From NCBI GenBank assembly GCA_029055345.1, contig JAIDDJ010000056.1, forward strand, positions 12,737-46,419: a stretch of DNA of 33,683 nt. The letters run 5' to 3'. The position numbers and the translations under genes are program-made. Positions 1-6,926 of this stretch are shown in pieces (the stretch's first letter is position 1; every line of letters begins with the position of its first letter). The notes beneath the pieces were generated by a model. The model ran no database searches, was not told the DNA's origin, and worked only from the letters and a program-made list of their open reading frames with translations. This stretch comes from Muribaculaceae bacterium (GTDB lineage: Bacteria; Bacteroidota; Bacteroidia; Bacteroidales; Muribaculaceae).

Positions 1-1190
1 TTGCCGGGTTCTGTGATTTCAGTCGAAACAGAAAGTGTCATCTTGTTTGCTTCAAATTCCATCGAGAAGCAATATTTTTTGTCATCGCTTCCTTCCGCAA
101 TCACATAAGGTGCGTTGGAATATGTTACGCTTCCTTTCGTTACAGAGGTTGCTCCATCCACAGTAACCTCAAAGGATTTAAGTGAAGTAACATTACCCGG
201 AGTCGGATTTACGCTGTAAGTATATGGAGATGGTTCAGTGATGGTATAGTCGAAAGACTGTTCTTCGGAAGCGGCTTCCCCGTCAATATTATAGAAACCG
301 GCGGGAACGTGGAATGTGTAGTTGCCGGGTTCTATGATTTCAGTCGAAACAGAAAGTGTCATCTTGTTTGCTTCAAATTCCATCGAGAAGCAATATTTTT
401 TGTCATCGCTTCCTTCCGCAATCACATAAGGTGCGTTGGAATATGTTACGCTTCCTTTCGTTACAGAGGTTGCTCCATCCACAGTAACCTCAAAGGATTT
501 AAGTGAAGTAACATTACCCGGAGTCGGATTTACGCTGTAAGTATATGGAGATGGTTCAGTGATGGTATAGTCGAAAGACTGTTCTTCGGAAGCGGCTTCC
601 CCGTCAATATTATAGAAACCGGCGGGAACGTGGAATGTGTAGTTGCCGGGTTCTATGATTTCAGTCGAAACAGAAAGTGTCATCTTGTTTGCTTCAAATT
701 CCATCGAGAAGCAATATTTCTTGTCATCGCTTCCTTCGGCAATCACATAAGGTGCGTTGGTGTAGGTAACATCGCCTTTAGTAACTTCAGAGGCTCCTTC
801 TATAGTAACTTCAAAAGACTTGAGAGAAGTAACTTCACCGGGAGCAGGTGTAATGTTATATTCATAAGAAGGCAATACGCTACCGGCTATTGTATAATCG
901 AAAGAGAATGAATCAGTGGAAGGCTCACTGTCTATATTATAGAAACCGGCCGGTATATGGAATGTGTAGTTTCCGGGTTCGGTGATTTCAGTCGAAACAG
1001 AAAGAGTCATTTTATTCCCCTCGAAATCCATGGAGAAGCAATATTTCTTGGCATCACTTCCTTCGGCTATCACGTAAGGCGCGTTGGAATACTGCACGTC
1101 ACCTCTTGTTAGTTCAGTTACACCATTAATTGTTACTTCAAAGGTTTTAAGAGAAGTAACTTCACCGGGAGCCGGATTTACGCTAACCTG
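1..1190 (-). repeat. Coding tandem repeat, 321-bp period
   Basis: Equivalent points recur at 1, 322, 643 and 970, so the spacing is 321, 321 and 327 bp (107, 107 and 109 codons). By eye the copies 1-321 and 322-642 differ at one base only (position 13 G versus 334 A). The copy from 643 matches its neighbour for about 77 bp and then diverges, and the unit nearest the start codon is the most divergent. The pattern fits recent duplication or gene conversion away from the 5' end of the gene. The array continues past the window edge. Confidence 0.95.
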
Positions 1191-1334
1191 CGATGCTTCA
1201 ATTCTATTGGGAGAAGGAAATGCTTTCCCGGAAACACCCATTCGTTTTCCACTCGGAATAGTCCTTGCGTCAACAGTCAGAGAGGTAAGCACCAGTCCAA
1301 CAATAAAGAGGAAGAACAATTTTGAAATTTTCAT
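1..1334 (-). CDS. Secreted tandem-repeat beta-sandwich protein, cut by the window start
   Basis: The minus strand is open without a stop from the ATG at 1334-1332 to position 1, giving at least 444 codons; the 3' end lies outside the window. The N-terminus MKISKLFFLFIVGLVLTSLT is a signal peptide. After it come repeated units of about 107-109 residues, each with the motif NPxPGxVTSLKSFEVT, then YVIAEGSD, KKYCFSMEFE, and IDGE followed by SFDYTI near the end. Three complete units and part of a fourth are visible. Composition suggests an all-beta, extracellular Ig-like or adhesin-like stalk. The gene starts 23 bp after the stop of the 518-aa gene read in the same direction, so the two are probably cotranscribed. 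I do not recognise a named family. Surface location is inferred from the signal peptide and repeats; how it is anchored would be decided by the missing C-terminus. Confidence 0.88.
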   Translation of the reverse strand, partial: MKISKLFFLFIVGLVLTSLTVDARTIPSGKRMGVSGKAFPSPNRIEASQVSVNPAPGEVTSLKTFEVTINGVTELTRGDVQYSNAPYVIAEGSDAKKYCFSMDFEGNKMTLSVSTEITEPGNYTFHIPAGFYNIDSEPSTDSFSFDYTIAGSVLPSYEYNITPAPGEVTSLKSFEVTIEGASEVTKGDVTYTNAPYVIAEGSDDKKYCFSMEFEANKMTLSVSTEIIEPGNYTFHVPAGFYNIDGEAASEEQSFDYTITEPSPYTYSVNPTPGNVTSLKSFEVTVDGATSVTKGSVTYSNAPYVIAEGSDDKKYCFSMEFEANKMTLSVSTEIIEPGNYTFHVPAGFYNIDGEAASEEQSFDYTITEPSPYTYSVNPTPGNVTSLKSFEVTVDGATSVTKGSVTYSNAPYVIAEGSDDKKYCFSMEFEANKMTLSVSTEITEPG

Positions 1335-1357
1335 AAGTTATAATGATTAGTAAATGA

Positions 1358-2914
1358 TTATTTATTAATTGTTTTTGCAAATTCGGTTTTGCCGGAGGAA
1401 TATGTTTGGCGAGCAATATTTACACCAGGTTGCGGGTGGTCAATCCTGATACCGTCAATTGAGTACCATTCAGTAGATATTACTTCGTCATCTGTTATTT
1501 CTTTGATCCCAGAACCTTGACACAGGTATTCAAGTGAAGGATATTCATATGCTTCAACTGCGTAATAGAAAAGTTGATTCGGATTAATAATATATTCGCC
1601 GTTATAGGTCATACCTTTCTCTTGAGCATAATACTTGAATGTGAGATCAGATCGGCCGGATGAGTTGCTATAACCATAAATAAATAGATATTGTCCGATT
1701 AAATCACATTCTCCAATATAGGGATCAAAGGTGATGGAGCTTCCATTAATTCTTCCATGTGCCCATGCCTGAGGAAGATAAGTCTTGCTGAAACCACGAA
1801 CCCATACGTCATCTCCCTCGAAGTAAACATCCACATTTCGAGAAATACGATTACCGTTAGGTCCGTAGGTTAATTTCCATATTTCAAATTCTTCCGGATT
1901 AATTTCAGGAGCTTCATCCGTGAATTTCTGATATGTGCTTCTGGTAACATTGGCAAAACCGGTCCATATTCCGTTAGCCAATGTCGTGCCGATAGCAAAC
2001 CCATCGTCAACATTCGGATCTTCAGTTGCTCTAATCCAGTCTACATTTCCATTTTCGTCAATCATGAATTCAACACTGTTGTTGGACTCGTTGACAATAT
2101 AAGAGGCTTGACCTGTTGATTCGTCAACTTTGGTGCATAGATAATTCACATACCACAACTGCGACTCACCATTACTGATGGTCTCATATATCGGTTGTGG
2201 GAAATTAAACTTCCATTTGTTGTTGCCTGATGGAGTTCCCACTATATAAGAAGATGTTTGAGATCCACCGTAAGGCTGAAGCGTAATAATATTATAAAGG
2301 TAAAGATTGCCATCGTCGCCTATTACATAATGAAGAGGTTTCCCTGCAAGAGGCATGCCCGACAGACCTCCGTCCAAAATAAAGTAACTTAGGAAATCTG
2401 ACTGACAACGCACAATCTCGCCTGAGGGGGCGGAATATATAATCCCATTGTGACCATTATCACTTATGTAATATATATAGCAGAGATCGGAGTTCATTCT
2501 TTTTCCATCAATTTTAAAGCATAGGCGTGGAACTTTAAGAGTATACGTATCTTCGTCAGTTATTTCAGGATTGAATCGAACAAACAAAGTATTGCCTTGC
2601 GCTTCAATAGAGCTACATTGAAATTCTGTACCATCCGAAGATATCAGCAAAGGATAATCATCTTCAGATTCTATTTGAACAGTAACCTGTGAGATTCCAA
2701 TAAAGGCTACTTTTACCTCGCTTAGGCTTGTTACAATTCCCGGAGAGGGAAGCACGGTGATAGTCGCCAACTCTTTATTGAGACTTAAAGACCGCTCACT
2801 GAGTTTTGATTCGCCATTTAGGGATGATTTCCACGATTCAGCAGAACTTTGAACGGGCAACAAAGCCTCTGATAGACACAGAACCGATGCGAACAAGTAA
2901 TGTAATTGCTTCAT
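1358..2914 (-). CDS. Secreted protein with one copy of the neighbouring repeat domain
   Basis: This 518-aa protein begins with a signal peptide (MKQLHYLFASVLCLSEALLP). Residues about 50-155 align by eye with one unit of the downstream repeat protein: PSPGIVTSL in place of NPxPGxVTSL, an EIxxxxxYTxxxP segment in place of EIxEPGNYTFHVP, and a following IDG. The remaining roughly 360 residues are rich in aromatic and small residues and look all-beta, but I do not recognise the fold. The C-terminus (EWYSIDGIRI, then a Pro-Gly-Val segment, ending KTINK) resembles short C-terminal sorting or anchor tails of secreted Bacteroidetes proteins; this is a resemblance only. It is first in a leftward operon with the repeat protein, and its promoter lies at 2940-2971. 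A joint role in surface binding is inference. Confidence 0.85.
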   Translation of the reverse strand: MKQLHYLFASVLCLSEALLPVQSSAESWKSSLNGESKLSERSLSLNKELATITVLPSPGIVTSLSEVKVAFIGISQVTVQIESEDDYPLLISSDGTEFQCSSIEAQGNTLFVRFNPEITDEDTYTLKVPRLCFKIDGKRMNSDLCYIYYISDNGHNGIIYSAPSGEIVRCQSDFLSYFILDGGLSGMPLAGKPLHYVIGDDGNLYLYNIITLQPYGGSQTSSYIVGTPSGNNKWKFNFPQPIYETISNGESQLWYVNYLCTKVDESTGQASYIVNESNNSVEFMIDENGNVDWIRATEDPNVDDGFAIGTTLANGIWTGFANVTRSTYQKFTDEAPEINPEEFEIWKLTYGPNGNRISRNVDVYFEGDDVWVRGFSKTYLPQAWAHGRINGSSITFDPYIGECDLIGQYLFIYGYSNSSGRSDLTFKYYAQEKGMTYNGEYIINPNQLFYYAVEAYEYPSLEYLCQGSGIKEITDDEVISTEWYSIDGIRIDHPQPGVNIARQTYSSGKTEFAKTINK

Positions 2915-2939
2915 ATGCTTCTTATTAAAAGTTATGGCG

Positions 2940-2971
2940 CAAAATTAGGAGTATTCTAAATTTATCGCAAA
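2940..2971 (-). promoter_or_regulatory. Promoter of the leftward secreted-protein operon
   Basis: On the minus strand a TAATTTTG -7 box (plus-strand CAAAATTA, 2940-2947) follows a TTTG -33 element (CAAA, 2968-2971) with a spacer of exactly 20 bp, which is the Bacteroidetes primary sigma pattern. The predicted start is near 2937, giving a leader of about 22 nt before the ATG at 2914. Confidence 0.72.
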
Positions 2972-2977
2972 TTAAAT

Positions 2978-3000
2978 AAGGGTACTTTAAGGGTACACCC
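2978..3000. promoter_or_regulatory. Paired AAGGGTAC direct repeats, candidate operator
   Basis: AAGGGTAC occurs at 2978-2985 and again at 2989-2996, repeating every 11 bp (one helical turn). The second copy continues into ACCC, giving a GGGT-AC-ACCC dyad (2991-3000). The pair lies about 41-59 bp upstream of the predicted leftward start and 38-56 bp upstream of the predicted rightward start, the usual place for an activator on both sides. The obvious candidate binder is the HTH protein encoded at 3082-4758; that assignment is inferred. Confidence 0.6.
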
Positions 3001-3022
3001 TATATTTATCAGACTTTTTTAG

Positions 3023-3030
3023 TAATTTTG
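3023..3030 (+). promoter_or_regulatory. -7 box for the TPR-HTH regulator gene
   Basis: TAATTTTG at 3023-3030 is a perfect TAnnTTTG box, predicting a start near 3034. The -33 position (2999-3002) reads CCTA, so the promoter lacks the second element and may need an activator bound at the GGGTA repeats just upstream. The ATG at 3028 falls inside this box and so cannot be the start of the gene. Confidence 0.55.
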
Positions 3031-3038
3031 CAAAAGTT

Positions 3039-3063
3039 TACCCTTGTATGTCTCCCAAGGGTA
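3039..3063 (+). promoter_or_regulatory. Inverted repeat TACCCTTG / CAAGGGTA in the regulator leader
   Basis: TACCCTTG (3039-3046) and CAAGGGTA (3056-3063) are perfect 8-bp complements separated by 9 nt. The element starts about 5 nt after the predicted transcription start and ends 18 nt before the ATG at 3082. It shares the GGGTA core with the direct repeats at 2978-2996, so it may be a lower-affinity autorepression site; it could equally be an RNA hairpin in the leader. Confidence 0.55.
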
Positions 3064-3081
3064 AGTCAAATATACATCCGT

Positions 3082-4758
3082 ATGAAAACAGTTTCCACCA
3101 TAATGTCCCTTGCAATGATATTGCTCTTAACAGCATGTAATAAGCAATCATCACGCAAATGGCCGTTTTTATCAACCGAAGCAGAAGTAATTTGTGATTC
3201 TCTCGAGAATTTATATTTTAAGGATATGGCAGCATCTCATGGTAAACGCTTTGCAGATCAACTTGAGATATTGACAGCTTCAGGATCAAATCCGGCATCC
3301 AGAGCTCTCACCCTCTATTGGAAAAGTATAGTAAGGCCACATGTTGACTCAACCTATATATGGTTATTGGAGGCAAAGTCACTTACGGATTCGGCAAGCT
3401 ACCCTTACCTGTATGCCCGAATCTTAATGGCGGATGATAGATTTTCTCGAGACTCCTACCTGAAAAGACATCAGGAGCTGAGGCAGCTCATCCGATATTT
3501 CAGACAGCGAGACGACAAAATGATGGAGCTGTTCGGTTACAGGACTCTTAGTTCATTTTTTCTAAGAATAGGAGATTATGAAGGTTTCCATAAATGCGCG
3601 GAAGCTGCAGAAAAAATATGCCATGAATTGAACAATGATTCATTAGTTGCTAAAAATAAGATTAATTTTGTGTTAAGTTTTATACATTCTCATGATACAA
3701 TTAGGGCAAAACGTTTATTAAATGAATTGTTGGAAAATAAATATATCCGGTCGGATTCTGATTTTATGGGTCGGGTATATGTGAACCTTGGTAATTTGAC
3801 TTCCAATCCTGAATATTACCAGCATGCTATAGATATAAGTCCCTCTTTCCGTTCGACCCCGGGCATACGGCAGACATTGGAGTTTGCCAAAATGAAGACT
3901 TATGAAGCCAACGGGGATTATAATAAAGCTGATTCTTTGCTTTCTATTCTTGAAGCAGACGTTGAGACTGATGGCGATTATGAAGCAAAAGCAATTATGC
4001 ATACTATGCTCAGTCGACAGGCTAAAAATAAGGGAGATTATCAGCGAGCACTTCAAGAAACAGAATTAGCTCGTCGATACTACGATTCTACCTATAGTTC
4101 AGATGACTGGTTAAAGGTGTCTTTGACTAATTTCAAAGAGGAAATAGCAAGGCAGGAAGCTGAACATATTCAGGAGCGCAAACTATCCAATACGAGATTG
4201 TGGTCCATGACGGCCGTACTTCTACTTATTTGTCTGCTGCTCTGGTTTTATTATAAAGGAAGGCAGAACAAACTGCTAATGAAGCAATATGCCTCTGAAG
4301 CCGAAGTAGCCAAGTTAAATCTTGATTTGGAAAAAGAAAAGCGCAATTTAGCAGCCTTAGGACTCGCCATGTCGGAACGCAACAATCTGATAAAGGATGT
4401 GATAGAAATTGCGGATCAAATGCACTCGGAAGGCGCAATATCTTCAGAAGCCAAAAATACCATTTCCCGAATGGTAAAAATCTCACAGGCGAGTCAAGAT
4501 GAGTGGGATAATTTCCAGATAGCATATACTCGTGTGCATCCCCATTTTATAAAGAAACTTAAAGAAAAATATCCTGATATATCAGAAGGAGATATGCGCC
4601 TTTCGCTTTATATCGGTGCCGGGCTGACAACCAAGCAGATAGCTCAGGCCATGCATTTACAGCCGGATTCCGTGAAAAAGAACCGACAACGGTTGCGACA
4701 GCGAATGAAGATCGCTTCAAATGTATCTTTGGAAGAAGAAGTTAGAAAGTTTCTCTAA
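3082..4758 (+). CDS. Lipoprotein-type TPR, transmembrane and HTH regulator
   Basis: A 558-aa protein if it starts at the ATG at 3082 (MKTVSTIMSLAMILLLTACN); the upstream in-frame ATG at 3028 lies inside the -7 box. The N-terminus has a lipobox (LLTAC) or a cleavable signal. Residues about 30-370 are helical and TPR-like (for example NKADSLLSILEADVE and NKGDYQRALQETELARRYYD). One membrane segment sits at about 374-393 (VLLLICLLLWFYY), followed by a coiled coil (about 405-430) and, at about 514-542, a LuxR-type helix-turn-helix (GLTTKQIAQAMHLQPDSVKKNR). The layout fits the Bacteroidetes family of membrane-bound TPR/HTH regulators, with a periplasmic sensor and a cytoplasmic DNA-binding end. It is divergent from the secreted-protein operon, with operator-like repeats between them, which suggests it controls that operon and itself. 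A cleaved lipoprotein N-terminus plus an inner-membrane segment is unusual, and the true topology is uncertain. Confidence 0.85.
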   Translation: MKTVSTIMSLAMILLLTACNKQSSRKWPFLSTEAEVICDSLENLYFKDMAASHGKRFADQLEILTASGSNPASRALTLYWKSIVRPHVDSTYIWLLEAKSLTDSASYPYLYARILMADDRFSRDSYLKRHQELRQLIRYFRQRDDKMMELFGYRTLSSFFLRIGDYEGFHKCAEAAEKICHELNNDSLVAKNKINFVLSFIHSHDTIRAKRLLNELLENKYIRSDSDFMGRVYVNLGNLTSNPEYYQHAIDISPSFRSTPGIRQTLEFAKMKTYEANGDYNKADSLLSILEADVETDGDYEAKAIMHTMLSRQAKNKGDYQRALQETELARRYYDSTYSSDDWLKVSLTNFKEEIARQEAEHIQERKLSNTRLWSMTAVLLLICLLLWFYYKGRQNKLLMKQYASEAEVAKLNLDLEKEKRNLAALGLAMSERNNLIKDVIEIADQMHSEGAISSEAKNTISRMVKISQASQDEWDNFQIAYTRVHPHFIKKLKEKYPDISEGDMRLSLYIGAGLTTKQIAQAMHLQPDSVKKNRQRLRQRMKIASNVSLEEEVRKFL

Positions 4759-4785
4759 ACTGTAAATAGAGTAGACATAGAATAA

Positions 4786-4820
4786 ATATAGGCTGAATCC
4801 GTAGCGGGTTCAGCCTATAT
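4786..4820. terminator. Strong hairpin between convergent genes
   Basis: A 15-bp stem (4786-4800 with 4806-4820, one G-U pair) closes a 5-nt loop, starting 28 nt after the regulator stop codon. No U-tract follows on either strand, so it may act as a bidirectional terminator or as an mRNA 3' end stabiliser. Confidence 0.65.
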
Positions 4821-4840
4821 CGTATGTGCTTGATGGATTA

Positions 4841-4860
4841 ACTACCCGGTTTGGGGTAGT
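4841..4860. terminator. Second short hairpin before the convergent gene end
   Basis: ACTACCC (4841-4847) pairs with GGGTAGT (4854-4860) across a 6-nt loop, 14 bp beyond the stop codon of the leftward OB-fold lipoprotein gene. It is placed to be the 3' hairpin of that operon, again without a clear U-tract. Confidence 0.45.
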
Positions 4861-4874
4861 ACTATGAGTTGGAA

Positions 4875-6914
4875 TTAGCTTTCCCAGTCTGCTTCCACGA
4901 GCTCGAACTTACCTTTGGCCACAGCCTTATAAATTACGTGGGCAGGAGTGGTGGAGCCGGTATATATGTAGAAGTTGATAGTCACGGTCGGTTCGAAGTC
5001 TCCTACCGGGCCCAAATCAGGATAAAGCACGGAGAGCACGCCGGGGCAGACCTCATTTTCGAAGCGTGATTTCATTAGAGCCACGATTTCTTCGTCAGAC
5101 ATTCCATCGTAAGCATCGCCGTTCTGGGCGCGGGCACTTCCGGGACGAAGGTCGATATTTCCCTGATAGGCCGATGCTCCGGTATAGTAATCGTTGTTGC
5201 CATAGCTTGTGATGTAGGCAGCGCCATCGGGCACGTTATCCTTTACCCAGTCAACGCAGGCCTGGAAGAACCATGTGCTGAGCGGTTGATTCTTTCCGGC
5301 AGGGAGATTGAGCGTTATCGAGGGATCAAGACGCCATACACCATCGTTTTTGACAAATTGATTGGTGACAGTGTGCACGCCTTCACGAGTCATTGAATCT
5401 TCCCATTCGGAGCCGTTGAATGTAAATTGCGAGCATGCGAAAGTGGTCTCGCTGTTGGCATAATACTTATAGACTACGTATTTCTCAGTGTCAGCCTGAG
5501 CATAAGGGAATTTCTGAGTGAGGAATCTGGGGATATATTCAGCAGGCTGATTGCCGGAGAAATTTCCGTAGGTCAGACCCATAGCGGCATAATCGGAAGG
5601 ATTGACGGCCACGACAGAAGCATCGGCTGCAACCCATTTTGAGCCGTTGAACGTATAGACAGCATTCAGATTAACAGAGGGTACGGTTACCGAGCGGGTC
5701 GCTTTATGGCGGGAGCTTCTTGAGGCCGCTTTCACAGCAGTAACCACGAAGTTACAGTTGGTGATGTCTCCCGACATGGAGGTCTGGGTGAAGTACCCTT
5801 CCAACGTATAGCTTCCACCATTTGTCAGCTGAGCCTTGATTGCATCCGTGGCATTGTAGATTGAACCGCGCACATCCTCCCGATTTCCGAAATAGACATT
5901 ATAATAATTCCCCGATATGTCTACGCGACCGGTCATGGTGCCATATACTGCGAGCACGGGATTGGTATTGGCTCCCGCTGCAAGAAGCATTTCAGGCGTA
6001 AAGTCGGTAGGCGCAGGATAAGTGTAAGACTGACTTCCTACTTTTTGGAGGTTATCGGAGTAGGGAAGTTGCAGGCAGTTTTTATAGGATGTGGTTGTGC
6101 CTGTGGCGACAACCTGATCACCGACAGCGTAATCAGCAGCCGGGAATCCGCTTCCGTACACAAGAATCGACCCTGCATTGTCAGTAAGAATGATTCCGGC
6201 GTTGCAAACGGCCGTAACTACGCCATTAACAGTAATCTCGGTATCGATTCCCAGATCAGAAGTAAGAACGCTGCTCATCGTGAACTCAGGAACGGGAGGC
6301 ACGTCCGGCTGGTTGAATACAGGATCCACATCGGAGTTATTGTAGTTGACCACTACATAATCACCTTCTGTGGCATCATCCAGGTTCTCATTCAAGATTT
6401 TCGGAATATTGGTCGCGGCCGGGTGAGAAGGAGAGAATGCTGCGGTATAATCGTCGCGACTGCCATAAATAATCTGGTAATCAGCATCGGAGACGATATA
6501 TTCCTTGGCGGCGTTTAGCCCAACCATCAAAGCCGGAAGTTCGCCGGCTTCGTTATAGGTCAAATTGATAGCCGAGCCATCGGAGAGCGTGAAATACTGG
6601 AAGAGCGAGTCCTTCAGAAGGTTAGGAATATATTCTTCGGCAGGAATGGCGGCGTTAAGATATTTTTGCGTCTTTACGGCAGCTAATTCCTTTGATACGC
6701 CATTCTGCTCCGCCAGTGCCTTATTGAAACGGTTGTCGGCTATGCGGGCATAATCTGCATCAGTGAGCGTATACTTTATAGTCTGGACATCGGTCGGCGT
6801 CTTGCCCCCTTCGAAGCCGTCGAGGTACATATCGTTCCAGCTGTTTTCTGAGCAGGAAGACATCACGAGAAGGGCGCCGGCCGCTACCAGTAGATTTTTA
6901 ATATTGGAATTCAT
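4875..6914 (-). CDS. OB-fold outer-membrane lipoprotein with a triplicated module
   Basis: A 679-aa protein with a lipobox at residues 17-21 (LVMSSC), the Cys being followed by Ser-Glu. Two OB-fold-like segments lie at about 215-300 (ITVNGVVTAVCNAGIILTDN, GDQVVATG) and 318-395 (YGTMTGRVDISGNYYNVYFG), resembling Bacteroidetes DUF5689/YhcR-type OB domains. A third kind of module appears three times, at about 52-121, 142-192 and 438-485: a DY start, then IPNLL, IPKIL or IPRFL, then a V-x-Y strand. Short FNGSxW motifs (about 421 and 499) repeat in the C-terminal third. The gene follows the TonB-dependent receptor by 12 bp and is surely cotranscribed with it, so it probably binds or processes the receptor's substrate at the cell surface. 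OB domains suggest a nucleic acid, glycan or protein ligand; the substrate cannot be read from the sequence. Confidence 0.85.
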   Translation of the reverse strand: MNSNIKNLLVAAGALLVMSSCSENSWNDMYLDGFEGGKTPTDVQTIKYTLTDADYARIADNRFNKALAEQNGVSKELAAVKTQKYLNAAIPAEEYIPNLLKDSLFQYFTLSDGSAINLTYNEAGELPALMVGLNAAKEYIVSDADYQIIYGSRDDYTAAFSPSHPAATNIPKILNENLDDATEGDYVVVNYNNSDVDPVFNQPDVPPVPEFTMSSVLTSDLGIDTEITVNGVVTAVCNAGIILTDNAGSILVYGSGFPAADYAVGDQVVATGTTTSYKNCLQLPYSDNLQKVGSQSYTYPAPTDFTPEMLLAAGANTNPVLAVYGTMTGRVDISGNYYNVYFGNREDVRGSIYNATDAIKAQLTNGGSYTLEGYFTQTSMSGDITNCNFVVTAVKAASRSSRHKATRSVTVPSVNLNAVYTFNGSKWVAADASVVAVNPSDYAAMGLTYGNFSGNQPAEYIPRFLTQKFPYAQADTEKYVVYKYYANSETTFACSQFTFNGSEWEDSMTREGVHTVTNQFVKNDGVWRLDPSITLNLPAGKNQPLSTWFFQACVDWVKDNVPDGAAYITSYGNNDYYTGASAYQGNIDLRPGSARAQNGDAYDGMSDEEIVALMKSRFENEVCPGVLSVLYPDLGPVGDFEPTVTINFYIYTGSTTPAHVIYKAVAKGKFELVEADWES

Positions 6915-6926
6915 TGGATTTTCAGC

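Noticed and set aside
309-911. Plus-strand open frames inside the left repeats
   Set aside because: They recur only because the DNA repeats; the minus strand is open throughout with a signal peptide and coherent repeat domains.
1-969. CRISPR array
   Set aside because: The repeats are 321 bp, contiguous and coding, without spacers.
3028-3081. ATG at 3028 as start of the TPR-HTH regulator
   Set aside because: It lies inside the TAnnTTTG box and would place 18 charged or mixed residues before a good lipoprotein signal that begins at 3082.
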